From Lentzea cavernae (GTDB lineage Bacteria; Actinomycetota; Actinomycetes; Mycobacteriales; Pseudonocardiaceae): DNA of 64,000 nucleotides. Below, one piece after another: positions 47,595 to 56,320 of the stretch. Position 1 is the first letter of the stretch. Every line of letters starts with the position of its first letter. The stretch lies in the NCBI RefSeq assembly GCF_014653695.1, contig NZ_BNAR01000009.1, forward strand, positions 303,280 to 367,279. Direction: 5' to 3'. The notes under the pieces were generated by a model. The model saw only the letters and a list, made by a program, of their open reading frames with translations. It was not told the DNA's origin and ran no database searches. Position numbers and translations under genes: made by a program.

Positions 47595-48653
47595 ATGTCA
47601 GTTCACGTGGTAGACGGCGCCAATGGTTTTGTCGGATCTCACCTGATCGGTGCTCTTGTGGCGCGCGGCGACTCGGTGATTGCATTGGCGCGTGCCAGTG
47701 AGGAAGTCTGCCGGCGAAAGGTGGCGGACGCGCTGAGCACGCTCCATCTGGACCCCGGACTGGTGGAGAAGGTGCAGTTCAGGCCGTTCTCGCTGGTCGA
47801 GCCTGACCTCGGTTTGCCGACGTCCGAGGTGTTCGCCGAACCGTGCGCCTATTGGCACAGCGCCGCGCTCATCACGTTCTTTCCACGTCGTGAGGAAGAA
47901 CTGCGTACCGTCAACGTGGAGGGGTCCGCGAACGTGGAGAGGACGTTCTCGCGGCATTCCCGTGCCGGTTCCAGGTTCATCCACATCAGCACCGCTTACC
48001 AGAACGGGACCGGTGGAGGCAGAGCGCGGGAGGACTGGCCCGAGCCCGCTCACCCGTCCGCGTTCAGAAATGACTACGAACACTCCAAGAGAATGGCGGA
48101 AATTCAACTTTCGCGGTCGGCACTAGTGCAGAACGGTGACGCTCTCGTCGCTCGACTGGGTGTCATGGTCGGTCATTCGGGCACCGGGCGCGCGTTGTCG
48201 GATCTGGGGATCTACGACTTCCTCAGGGTCATCGCGATGTTCGCGCGGCGCACACCCGGCGAGCGGGTCCGCTTCGTCTGCCACCCGAGGGCGGCGCTGC
48301 ACCTGACACCGATCGACGGCACCGTGGACCGGCTGCTCGCGCTGGCCGCAGGCTCCTTCGACCGCCCCGTCCGGCACGTCGTGAACAGGGTGACAGTGCC
48401 GGTCGCTGACCTGTTCGCCGCCATCTCCGCGCACCTGCCCGTCGAACTGGTCGCCGTCACCGCCGCCGACGTCGAGGCCGAGCCGTTCAGCCGGTTCGAG
48501 GCGATCGTCAACATGCGCTGCAAGTACACCTCGCCCTACCTGCGCTTCGAGTACGACTTCGAGTGCCACGACGACGCCTCGCCGCCGCCCGTCACGCCTC
48601 GGATCCTCGACCTGCTCATCTCCTGGTACGTCCGAGAGGGGCTGCCCGCATGA
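47595..48653 (+). CDS. Extended SDR / thioester-reductase-like protein
   Basis: A 352-aa NAD(P)-binding protein. GANGFVGSHLIGAL binds the cofactor, HSAALITFFPRREEELRTVN matches the thioester-reductase/male-sterility group, and ISTAYQN with YEHSK supplies Ser/Tyr/Lys. Thioester reductases release acyl chains from carrier proteins as aldehydes or alcohols. The stop overlaps the FAAL start (ATGA), making a reductase-ligase-carrier operon. It could instead be a simple epimerase-like SDR. Confidence 0.82.
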   Translation: MSVHVVDGANGFVGSHLIGALVARGDSVIALARASEEVCRRKVADALSTLHLDPGLVEKVQFRPFSLVEPDLGLPTSEVFAEPCAYWHSAALITFFPRREEELRTVNVEGSANVERTFSRHSRAGSRFIHISTAYQNGTGGGRAREDWPEPAHPSAFRNDYEHSKRMAEIQLSRSALVQNGDALVARLGVMVGHSGTGRALSDLGIYDFLRVIAMFARRTPGERVRFVCHPRAALHLTPIDGTVDRLLALAAGSFDRPVRHVVNRVTVPVADLFAAISAHLPVELVAVTAADVEAEPFSRFEAIVNMRCKYTSPYLRFEYDFECHDDASPPPVTPRILDLLISWYVREGLPA

Positions 48654-50293
48654 CGGACTTCATCACCGGTTTCCACGCCCGTGCGCGTGAGGACCGCACG
48701 GTCACCTACCTGCCCGACGGACGGCCACCGGTGGTGATGACCCACGCCGACCTCGACAGACGTGCCAGATCCGTGGCCGGCTGGCTGCGCGGCACCGGCC
48801 TCGCGGACAGTCCCGTCCTGCTGCTGCACCCGGCGGGGCTCGACTTCCTCACCGCGTTCCTCGGCTGCCTCTACGCGGGCGCCGTCGCGGTTCCCGCGCC
48901 ACTGCCGCTGTCGGTGTCCCGGATCGACCGCGTGAACAGGCTGGCCGAGGACTCCGGCGCGCGTCTCGTGCTCACGACCGATGCCCACGTCGAGGCGCTG
49001 AGCGCCCTTTCGGCCAGGACGTTCGACACCGCCGACCTGGTGCCGCCGGTGGAGGTGCGTCCTGACGACGTCGCCTACCTCCAGTACACGTCGGGCTCGA
49101 CCGGGCATCCACGTGGCGTCGAGGTCACCCACGGCGGCCTGACGCACAACCTCGAACTGTTCGCGAAGGTCAGCGGTTCCACGCCCGTCCGCAGGATCGC
49201 GGGCTGGCTGCCGCACCACCACGACATGGGCCTGGTCGGACTGCTGCTGCAGGCGTTGCACGCGGAGGCCGACCTGGTCCTGCTCTCGCCGGAGGCGGTG
49301 ATCGCGCGCCCGATCCGCTGGCTGCGCGCCATCAGCGACCACCGGGCGGACTGGACCGTCGCGCCGGACTTCGGTTACTCGTGGACGACCCGCAGGGTCA
49401 GCGACGCCGACCTCGCGGAACTGGACCTCTCCTGCCTGACCATGGCCGTCAGCGGTGCCGAGCCGATCCGGATCTCCACGCTCGACGCGTTCGCCGACCG
49501 GTTCGCGGCCGCGGGTTTCCGGCGCGACGCGTTGAACCCCGGCTACGGCCTCGCGGAGTCGACGCTCGTGGTCACCTGCACCGTTCGCGGTCGTGGGCCG
49601 ACCGTGCGGACCTTCACCCCGCAGTCGCTCGCCGCCGGGAAGGTCGTCGGCGCACCGGACGGCGTGCCGCTGGTCGGGTGCGGAGAACCGGACGGCCTGG
49701 CGGTGCGCGTGGTGGACCCGGTCACGCGGCAGGGCAGGGAACCCGGCGAGATCGGCGAGGTGGAGGTGGCGGGGCCGAGCCTCGCGGCGGGCTACCACGG
49801 CGACCCGGCCGCGACCGCCGCCACGTTCGTCACCGGGCTGGACGGCCGCTGGTTGCGCACCGGCGACCTGGGGATGCTCTTCGAGGGACAGCTGTACATC
49901 ACCGGGCGGCTCAAGGAAGTCCTCGTCGTCAACGGCCGCAACCTGTACCCGCAGGACGTCGAGACCGCCGCCAGGGAAGCGCACCCGGACGCGGGCACCG
50001 GCGCGGCCTTCGGCGTGCGGGACGCAGACTCGGGTGAGCACGTCGTCCTCGTGCAGGAGATGCGTCGCGCCACGCAGGGCGACCCCCGCTCGTTCGCCGG
50101 CACCGTGCTCCAGGCGGTGACCAGGGAGTTCGGCGTGTCCGCGAGCGTCGTGGTCGTCAGGTCGAACGCCGTGCGCCACACCACGAGCGGCAAGGTCCGG
50201 CGCGGGCACATGCGCGACCTGTTCCTCGCCGGCGAGTTGACCGCGCTGCACAGCGTTCTGACCCCGAGCACCCAGGAGGCCCTCCGTGGCTGA
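48650..50293 (+). CDS. Fatty acyl-AMP ligase (FAAL)
   Basis: A 547-aa adenylating enzyme. YLQYTSGSTGHPRGVEVTHG is the P-loop region; WLPHHHDMGLVG and NPGYGLAESTLVVTC are typical of FAALs rather than acyl-CoA ligases; GRLKEVLVVNGRNLYPQDVE is the hinge with a FAAL-type NGRNLYPQD; and TTSGKVRRGHMRD holds the catalytic Lys. FAALs load acyl-adenylates onto carrier proteins, and one follows directly (8-bp overlap). The acyl substrate is unknown. Confidence 0.92.
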   Translation: MTDFITGFHARAREDRTVTYLPDGRPPVVMTHADLDRRARSVAGWLRGTGLADSPVLLLHPAGLDFLTAFLGCLYAGAVAVPAPLPLSVSRIDRVNRLAEDSGARLVLTTDAHVEALSALSARTFDTADLVPPVEVRPDDVAYLQYTSGSTGHPRGVEVTHGGLTHNLELFAKVSGSTPVRRIAGWLPHHHDMGLVGLLLQALHAEADLVLLSPEAVIARPIRWLRAISDHRADWTVAPDFGYSWTTRRVSDADLAELDLSCLTMAVSGAEPIRISTLDAFADRFAAAGFRRDALNPGYGLAESTLVVTCTVRGRGPTVRTFTPQSLAAGKVVGAPDGVPLVGCGEPDGLAVRVVDPVTRQGREPGEIGEVEVAGPSLAAGYHGDPAATAATFVTGLDGRWLRTGDLGMLFEGQLYITGRLKEVLVVNGRNLYPQDVETAAREAHPDAGTGAAFGVRDADSGEHVVLVQEMRRATQGDPRSFAGTVLQAVTREFGVSASVVVVRSNAVRHTTSGKVRRGHMRDLFLAGELTALHSVLTPSTQEALRG

Positions 50294-50564
50294 GGAGGCA
50301 CTGACCGGCTGGCTCGTCGACGCGGTCGCCGGTTACCTGGCCGTTCCCGCGTCGCGGATCGGCACGGGCGTTCCGTTGCAGGCGCTCGGCCTCGACTCCG
50401 TGCACGCGATGGCGTTGTGCGTGGACATCGAGGCCCGCTGGGGAGTCCTGGTCGAACCCACGCTGGCCTACGACCACCCGACGATCAACGCCATCGCCGA
50501 GCACCTGGGATCACTTGTCGATGTCGCCGACGATCACGGCGAACGAGCTCAGGACCGCGGGTAG
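50286..50564 (+). CDS. Acyl carrier protein
   Basis: A 92-aa carrier domain with the phosphopantetheine site LGLDSVHAMAL (Ser38) and YDHPTINAIAEHL near the end, as in carrier proteins of FAAL systems. GTG 50286 overlaps the FAAL gene by 8 bp. The last 54 bases overlap the 3' end of the convergent NuoD-like gene. Confidence 0.92.
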   Translation: MAEEALTGWLVDAVAGYLAVPASRIGTGVPLQALGLDSVHAMALCVDIEARWGVLVEPTLAYDHPTINAIAEHLGSLVDVADDHGERAQDRG

Positions 50565-51596
50565 GTCGTCCACCCGCGTGCCGGGCAGCAACGCCGACAG
50601 CGCCTGGACGTTGTTGAACGACGGCGTGCGGAGCTTGAGCCGCCACGGCGTCTTCTCGCCGCGCGACGACAGGTGCACCCCCGAGGTGCCGAGCGGCGCT
50701 TCGACGCGCGTGTAGACGGAACCCTCCGGGGCCTTGATCGCCTTGGGGAGCCTCAGGTTCACCGGGCCCTGCGGCAGTTGCTCCAGGCAGGCCGCGGCCA
50801 GCTCGACCGACTTGGTGGTTTCGTCGAGGAGGCAACGGACGCGGGCGGCCGCGTCGCCCCCGGTCCTGACGACGGGAGTGAAACCGAGGGCCCTGTAGGC
50901 GGGCAACGGGTCGTCGCGGCGCAGGTCGAAGTCCACGCCGCTGGCCCGGCCGATCGGCCCGGTGACGCCGTACGCCAGCGCGTCCTCGTGCGGCAGGACG
51001 CCGAGCCCCTGGAGCTTCTCGAAGTCGACGGGCAGCGTTGCCGTGTCCACAGTGGACAGGAAGTCGGCGACCCTGGACGTCCAGCCCGCCGGGACGTCCT
51101 CGCGCAGCCCGCCGATCCGGTTGAACATGAAGTGGATGCGCCCACCCGACGCTTCTTCCATGAGCGCCTGCACGCCCTCGCGGTACACGGCGGCGTTGGG
51201 GGACAACGGGGTCAGGAACACCATGTGCGCCATCAGCCGGTTCAGCTCACACAGCAGCGCACGCAACCACTGCGCGCGCGCCGGGACGTCCATGCCCGTC
51301 ATGCGCTCGACGGCCAACGCGACCGCGAGCTCGTTGCAGAACGCCGAAAGCCAGTCGTGCCGGTTCGCGAGCGTCAGCACCTGGCGGTAGTCGCGCACCT
51401 CGAACAGCTTCTCGGCGCCGCGGTGCAGGTGCCCGACGAGCGGTTCGGCGGCGGTGATCACCAGGTCCGGCGTGACGGTGAGGCGCAGGCGGTAGGCGCC
51501 GTGGGCCGACGGGTGCAGGGGACCGAGGTCGATCACGCGGTCCACGCCCAGGTACCGGGCGCCCGCACCCACGCCGACGGTGATCTGCTCGCTCAC
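50511..51596 (-). CDS. NuoD-like (49-kDa) subunit, outside any nuo operon
   Basis: A 361-aa homologue of NADH-quinone oxidoreductase subunit D, shorter than the usual 400-440. Conserved parts are GPLHPSAHGAYRLRL, VGHLHRGAEKLFEVRDY (with Arg59), ANRHDWLSAFCNELA and VYTRVEAPLGTSGVHL near the end. No other nuo genes are close, so it may be an orphan or paralogue working in a related complex. A MidA-family methyltransferase lies 700 bp upstream on the same strand. It starts at ATG 51596. Confidence 0.88.
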   Translation of the reverse strand: MSEQITVGVGAGARYLGVDRVIDLGPLHPSAHGAYRLRLTVTPDLVITAAEPLVGHLHRGAEKLFEVRDYRQVLTLANRHDWLSAFCNELAVALAVERMTGMDVPARAQWLRALLCELNRLMAHMVFLTPLSPNAAVYREGVQALMEEASGGRIHFMFNRIGGLREDVPAGWTSRVADFLSTVDTATLPVDFEKLQGLGVLPHEDALAYGVTGPIGRASGVDFDLRRDDPLPAYRALGFTPVVRTGGDAAARVRCLLDETTKSVELAAACLEQLPQGPVNLRLPKAIKAPEGSVYTRVEAPLGTSGVHLSSRGEKTPWRLKLRTPSFNNVQALSALLPGTRVDDLPAVLSSFAVIVGDIDK

Positions 51597-51627
51597 CCCA
51601 GCATGGTTTCACGGCGCCCGGCGCGGC

Positions 51628-52050
51628 TCAGGCCCTGGTGATCGCGAAGAAGAAGCACCCGTGCGACACGCTCCGAACCTGCACGGCCTCGATCGAAGGA
51701 TCGTTGAACAATCCCTCAATCACACGATCGAACGACCCAGGCTCCACCACCTCACCGTCATGGATCTGACCTGCGGCGTTGTAGGAACGTAGGATCCGCG
51801 GATTGTTCAACAACTCAACAGGCAAACGATCCAACAAAATCGAGCCCGGACATTCCACGTGCGTGAAGATCGGCCCGACCTCGGCGTACGGCCCCTTGCC
51901 GAACGGCGGCGAGTACCGGAACAACCACACCGGCTCACCTTCCAGCGACTTCCGCAGGCAACAACGCAACGGCACGCCGGGCTCAGACGCGCGGTACTCA
52001 CGGCCGGGGTCGGAGAAGGAGTCGGTGGGCGACACGGTGTGGATTCGCAT
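51628..52050 (-). CDS. DUF1203 protein
   Basis: A 140-aa soluble protein beginning MRIHTVSPTDSFSDPGREYRA, with GVPLRCCLRKSLEGEPVWLF, FTHVECPGSILLDRLP and SHGCFFFAITRA. This pattern is DUF1203. Four cysteines are present, including an adjacent pair. ATG 52050 has GGAGG just upstream. It lies between the MidA-like and NuoD-like genes on the same strand. Its function is unknown. Confidence 0.83.
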   Translation of the reverse strand: MRIHTVSPTDSFSDPGREYRASEPGVPLRCCLRKSLEGEPVWLFRYSPPFGKGPYAEVGPIFTHVECPGSILLDRLPVELLNNPRILRSYNAAGQIHDGEVVEPGSFDRVIEGLFNDPSIEAVQVRSVSHGCFFFAITRA

Positions 52051-52077
52051 GCCTCCACGGTGGTCTTCCCGCCCCCG

Positions 52078-52290
52078 GAAAGCTGGCGGGATTCGGACGC
52101 CAGGACGGCAGCAGGTCAGGTCCGCCACGGCCACGCCGCTTCGGGCAGCAGCCACCTCAACCCGCCGCCCCGCAAGGATCTCGCGGGAATCAGGCCTGCC
52201 ACGCCCACGCCGCGTCCGTTCAACAGCCGGCCGAACCCACCGAGGCACGGGGGATCGCCCCGGCCCGCGCGGCCGACTTCGGTCAGTCCT
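52078..52290 (-). pseudogene. Two decayed copies of the 3' end of the MidA-like gene
   Basis: About 52078-52165 and 52168-52290 each resemble the last 100-150 bases of the neighbouring methyltransferase gene. The translated fragments GVAVADLTCCRPGVRIPPAF and LGGFGRLLNGRGVGVAGLIP match GGFGWLLHGCGVAVADLMP and WRPDPAGF of the intact gene, in different frames. They look like tandem duplications of its 3' end that have lost their frame. Confidence 0.75.
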
Positions 52291-52296
52291 AGCCGG

Positions 52297-53229
52297 TCAC
52301 TCCTCAACCGGAAAGCCGGCGGGATCGGGACGCCAGGGCGGCAGCGCGGGCATCAGATCCGCCACAGCCACCCCGCATCCGTGCAGCAGCCACCCGAACC
52401 CACCGAGCCCCGCCGGATCACGCAACTCCGCAACCCGCCCAGCCCGCGCCGCCGACTCCAACCAGTCCCACCCAGATCCGGCAGCAGCCCCAACCACCCC
52501 CAAGGCCCGCAACGCATCCCGCTGCGACACCAGAACCCAGTCACCCCCGGCAGCCTCCGCACACGAGTCGAACGCGACATGCGCAGTGACGTCGCAAGAC
52601 CCGTCGAACACCGGCTCCACCTGCCGCCCCTCCCGATAACCGGTCAGGGTGAACCTCCGCGACGACTCCAGATGCCCGTAGTCGATCGCCAGCGCCGCCC
52701 CGCGCACCGACGCGACCGCCGCAGCCCAGGCAGCGTCCCGGGGCGCCCCCACCTCAGCCATCGAGCCGTCCTCCAACGACGGCCACCACCGCTCAATCCA
52801 CGGATCGGCCGAAGGCCCGGTCACCACCGGACAGGGAACCGAGTCGAGCCACTCGTGCCCGACCAGCAACCCGACACACGACGGGATCGACGTGGCCCAC
52901 TCGACACCGGGCAACTCCACAGGCGGCCCGAGTTCGACGGCGGTCACCCGAAGACGAGACGCGAGGGACCCCGAGGCCAGCGACCGCACCGCGAAGGCCA
53001 GCTCACCACCACCCGCACCGACGTCCACGAAGTCCACGACCGGGGGAAACCCCAGGCAGGCATCCACTCGGGACAGCAACGTCAGCAGGGCCTCGGCCAG
53101 CTCCGGACCGACCAGCGGAGACGTCCGGAAGTGCGACGACGGCTTCTCGCCGCGCGCGAAGAAGCCGGAAGGGCCGTACAACGCGGCGTGCCAAGCGGCT
53201 TCCCAGTCCAACACCGGACAAGTGTGCAT
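52297..53229 (-). CDS. MidA-family SAM-dependent methyltransferase (DUF185/NDUFAF7 type)
   Basis: A 310-aa methyltransferase. YGPSGFFARGEKPSSHFRTS and LVGPELAEALLTLL are the N-terminal family marks, FVDVGAGGGELAF is the SAM-binding motif I, and VGHEWLDSVPCPVV matches the NExxDxxP region, here HEWLDSVP. The human relative NDUFAF7 dimethylates an arginine of the 49-kDa complex I subunit; a NuoD-like gene lies nearby on the same strand. ATG 53229 is only 14 bases from the divergent PrsW start. Confidence 0.85.
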   Translation of the reverse strand: MHTCPVLDWEAAWHAALYGPSGFFARGEKPSSHFRTSPLVGPELAEALLTLLSRVDACLGFPPVVDFVDVGAGGGELAFAVRSLASGSLASRLRVTAVELGPPVELPGVEWATSIPSCVGLLVGHEWLDSVPCPVVTGPSADPWIERWWPSLEDGSMAEVGAPRDAAWAAAVASVRGAALAIDYGHLESSRRFTLTGYREGRQVEPVFDGSCDVTAHVAFDSCAEAAGGDWVLVSQRDALRALGVVGAAAGSGWDWLESAARAGRVAELRDPAGLGGFGWLLHGCGVAVADLMPALPPWRPDPAGFPVEE

Positions 53230-53243
53230 CTAAGGTCATTTCC

Positions 53244-54425
53244 GTGACCGACGCCGACCTCACACCGACGCCGACGCCGACGCCGGGTGCGACGCCGACT
53301 GCGACGCACACCAAGAAGCGCATCGAGCAGCGCCGCTGGACCGTCCTGTTCCCGGTCGTGGCGCTGATCGCGCTGGCCGCGGCGGGGCTGGTGCTGTTCG
53401 CGCTGGGCACGTCGAGCATCGGCATCGAGCCGCTGCTGGTGGGTGCCGCCGCGGCGCTGATCCCCGTCGCGTTCGTGGTGAGCGCGTTCCTGTGGATCGA
53501 CCGCTGGGAGCCGGAGCCGGCGAAGATGCTTCTCTTCGCGTTCGTCTGGGGTTCGTGCGGCGCGACGATCAGCTCGCTCGCGTTCAACCAGACGTCCAGG
53601 GTGCTGGGCGATCTGCTGACGAACGACGGCACGACGTTCACCGCCGTCGTGGGCGCGCCGATCGTCGAGGAGGCCACCAAGGCCGTGTTCCTCATCGCCG
53701 TGTTCATGCGGCGCAGGCACGAGTTCGACGGTGTCGTGGACGGCATGGTCTACGCGGGCATCACGGCCGCGGGCTTCGCGTTCACCGAGAACATCTGGTA
53801 CTTCGGCCGGGTCTTCCTCGAGAACGGGCTCGGCAACATGGGCGGCGGCGTGATCGCGCTGTTCGTGCTGCGCGGGGTGCTGTCGCCGTTCGCGCACCCG
53901 CTGTTCACGGCCATGACGGGCATCGGCGTCGGCATCGCGGCGACCACCAGCAACTCCACGGTCCGGGTCATCGCGCCGATCGGCGGTTACCTCACGGCCG
54001 TCGGGCTGCACTCGCTGTGGAACTTCTCGACGACCGTCGGCACCGGGTCGGACTTCATCAACCTGTACTTCCTGATCATGGTGCCGGTGTTCGCCGGCGC
54101 CGTCTCGATCGTGGTCTGGCAGAGGCGCAGGGAACAGCGGATCGTCGCCGGGCAGCTCGCCGCGATGGCGCAGAACCGGTGGATCGCCAACAGCGAGGTG
54201 GCCCTGCTGGCCAGCCTCAACGGCCGCAGGAACTGGCTTCGGGCGGTCAAGCGCAAGTCGGGTGACACGTCGGTCAAGGCCGTGCGGAGCTACCAGATCG
54301 CCGTCACCGAACTGGCCTTCCTGCGGCACCGCATCGAACAGGGAACGGCCGGTCAGAGCGCCGAGCAGCGCCACGGGGTGCTGCTCGACACCCTGCACGC
54401 CGCCAGGGCGGCCGCCCGCCGGTGA
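53244..54425 (+). CDS. PrsW-family intramembrane metalloprotease
   Basis: A 393-aa membrane protein with about eight helices. The N-terminus has a Thr-Pro repeat. Catalytic motifs are IVEEATKAVFL (Glu-Glu...Lys near 139), FAFTENIWY (near 177) and HPLFTAMTG (near 213), with GLHSLWNF further on. PrsW proteases cleave anti-sigma factors in Bacillus. The target here is unknown. The cytoplasmic C-terminal 110 residues are basic and helical. GTG 53244 is the start. Confidence 0.9.
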   Translation: MTDADLTPTPTPTPGATPTATHTKKRIEQRRWTVLFPVVALIALAAAGLVLFALGTSSIGIEPLLVGAAAALIPVAFVVSAFLWIDRWEPEPAKMLLFAFVWGSCGATISSLAFNQTSRVLGDLLTNDGTTFTAVVGAPIVEEATKAVFLIAVFMRRRHEFDGVVDGMVYAGITAAGFAFTENIWYFGRVFLENGLGNMGGGVIALFVLRGVLSPFAHPLFTAMTGIGVGIAATTSNSTVRVIAPIGGYLTAVGLHSLWNFSTTVGTGSDFINLYFLIMVPVFAGAVSIVVWQRRREQRIVAGQLAAMAQNRWIANSEVALLASLNGRRNWLRAVKRKSGDTSVKAVRSYQIAVTELAFLRHRIEQGTAGQSAEQRHGVLLDTLHAARAAARR

Positions 54426-54527
54426 ATCCGGTCACCGACGGGCTCAACCGGCACGCGGCGGGATTACCCTCGGCGGCGTCGTCCGGTACCCGCACCAGGG
54501 ACTGGAACGTCAGAAGGAGTTAGTCGC

Positions 54528-55418
54528 ATGGACGCGACCCCACGTCCGGCGAGGCTCGCCGTCGGTGTCATCTCGGCAGGCCGCGTCGGCTCCGTGCTGG
54601 GCGCCGCGCTGGCCAGAACGGGCCACGTGGTGACCGGCGTCTCCGCCGTCTCCCAGGCCTCCCGCGACCGCGCGGACGAGCTGCTGCCCGGCGTCGAGAT
54701 CGCCGACCCCACCGAGGTCGCCGCGCGCGCCGACCTCGTGCTGCTGGCCGTGCCGGACGACGAGCTGGAAGGCCTGGTCAAGGGCCTCGTCGCCACCCGG
54801 TCGCTCCGGGCGGGCCAGATCGTCGTGCACACCAGCGGAGCTCAGGGCGTGAAGGTCCTCGAACCCGCTGCCGCGCTGGGCGCTCTCACGCTCGCGCTGC
54901 ACCCCGTCATGACGTTCACCGGCCGCCAGGAGGACCTGCAGCGGATGAGCGCCGCGTGCGTCGGCGTCACGGCCGCGGACGGCGACGAGGTGGCCTGGAG
55001 CGTCGGCGAGGCGCTGGTAGTCGAGATGGACGCGGAACCGGTCAGGGTGCCGGAGGCCGTCCGCCCGCTCTACCACGCGGCGCTGGCCCACGGCGCGAAC
55101 CACCTGATCACGCTGGTCCGCGACGCCGCGGACCTGCTCACGAACGCCGGCGTCGCCAACGCCGAACGCCTGCTCGGCCCGCTCCTGTCGGCCGCGCTCG
55201 ACAACGCGCTGCGCCACGGCGACAGGGCCCTCACCGGTCCGGTCGCCCGAGGCGACACGGGTACCTTGCGCAAGCACCTCGGCGTGCTCGCGCAGGAGGC
55301 GCCCGAGACCCTGCCCGGCTACCGCGTGCTCGCCCGCCGCACCGCGGACCGGGCCGAACGCGCAGGGCTGCTCAAGCCCGACGCGGCCAACGACGTTCGC
55401 ACCACTCTTGAGGACTGA
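54528..55418 (+). CDS. Rossmann-fold / DUF2520 oxidoreductase next to panC
   Basis: A 296-aa dehydrogenase-like protein, homologue of Rv3603c. AVGVISAGRVGSVLGAAL is a Rossmann nucleotide motif, then LVLLAVPDDEL, VVHTSGAQGVKVL and HPVMTF. The C-terminal DUF2520 helical domain contains YHAALAHGANHLI. Proteins of this architecture include the alternative ketopantoate reductase PanG. Its place before panC and panD makes that role plausible here, but it is inference. The spacing to panC is 1 base. Confidence 0.85.
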   Translation: MDATPRPARLAVGVISAGRVGSVLGAALARTGHVVTGVSAVSQASRDRADELLPGVEIADPTEVAARADLVLLAVPDDELEGLVKGLVATRSLRAGQIVVHTSGAQGVKVLEPAAALGALTLALHPVMTFTGRQEDLQRMSAACVGVTAADGDEVAWSVGEALVVEMDAEPVRVPEAVRPLYHAALAHGANHLITLVRDAADLLTNAGVANAERLLGPLLSAALDNALRHGDRALTGPVARGDTGTLRKHLGVLAQEAPETLPGYRVLARRTADRAERAGLLKPDAANDVRTTLED

Positions 55419-55419
55419 C

Positions 55420-56310
55420 GTGACGAAGCCACTGACCAAGGACGACTTCCGCCCGGACGACGTCACGGTGCACCGCGACCCCGAGCGGCTCAACAGGGTC
55501 ATCAGGGCCCTGCGGGGCGCCGGGCGCAACGTCGCGCTGGTGCCCACGATGGGCGCCCTGCACGCGGGCCACCGCCAGCTGATCCGCGAGGCGAAGGTCA
55601 TGCAGAACACGGTGGTCGTCGTGTCGATCTTCGTGAACCCGTTGCAGTTCGGGCCGAACGAGGACCTCGCGAAGTACCCGCGCCAGTTCGAGTCCGATGT
55701 GGACATCTGCCGCGAGGAGCGCGTGGGCATCGTCTTCGCGCCGTCGGCGGAGGACATGTACCCCGAGGGCGCGCAGGTCACCGTGAACCCCGGTCCGCTG
55801 GGCGACGAGTTGGAGGGCGCCGTGCGCCCCGGCCACTTCGCCGGCGTGCTGACGGTCGTGTCGAAGCTGTTCAACATCGTGCAGCCCACGTACGCGGTGT
55901 TCGGGCAGAAGGACTACCAGCAGCTGCAGCTCATCCACCGGATGGCGCGCGACCTGAACTTCCCGCTCGACGTCGTCGGCGTGCCGACCGTGCGCGAGCA
56001 CGACGGCCTCGCGCTGTCGTCCCGCAACGCCTACCTGACCCCGGAGCAGCGCCACCAGGCCGTGACGCTGTCGGCCGCGCTGACGGCCGGCGCGCACGTG
56101 TCGGCGCTGGGCGCGGACGCGGTGCTCAAGGCCGCGCACGACGTGCTGGCGCAGTCGCCCGAGGTCGAACTGGACTACCTGGAGCTGCGCGGGCCCGACC
56201 TCGGTCCCGCGCCGGAGAACGGCGACGCCCGGCTGCTGCTCGCGGCCCGCGTCGGTTCCACCCGCCTGATCGACAACATCGCGGTGTTGCTCGGCGAAGG
56301 CGACGAGTAG
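55420..56310 (+). CDS. panC: Pantothenate synthetase
   Basis: A 296-aa enzyme joining pantoate and beta-alanine. VALVPTMGALHAGHRQLI holds the HxGH-type ATP motif (HAGH), followed by VSIFVNPLQFGPNEDL, FGQKDYQQLQLI and LALSSRNAYLTPEQR. GTG 55420 follows GAGGAC and a 1-base gap from the previous gene. It forms an operon with panD and coaX. Confidence 0.96.
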   Translation: MTKPLTKDDFRPDDVTVHRDPERLNRVIRALRGAGRNVALVPTMGALHAGHRQLIREAKVMQNTVVVVSIFVNPLQFGPNEDLAKYPRQFESDVDICREERVGIVFAPSAEDMYPEGAQVTVNPGPLGDELEGAVRPGHFAGVLTVVSKLFNIVQPTYAVFGQKDYQQLQLIHRMARDLNFPLDVVGVPTVREHDGLALSSRNAYLTPEQRHQAVTLSAALTAGAHVSALGADAVLKAAHDVLAQSPEVELDYLELRGPDLGPAPENGDARLLLAARVGSTRLIDNIAVLLGEGDE

Positions 56311-56320
56311 GGGGAATGCC

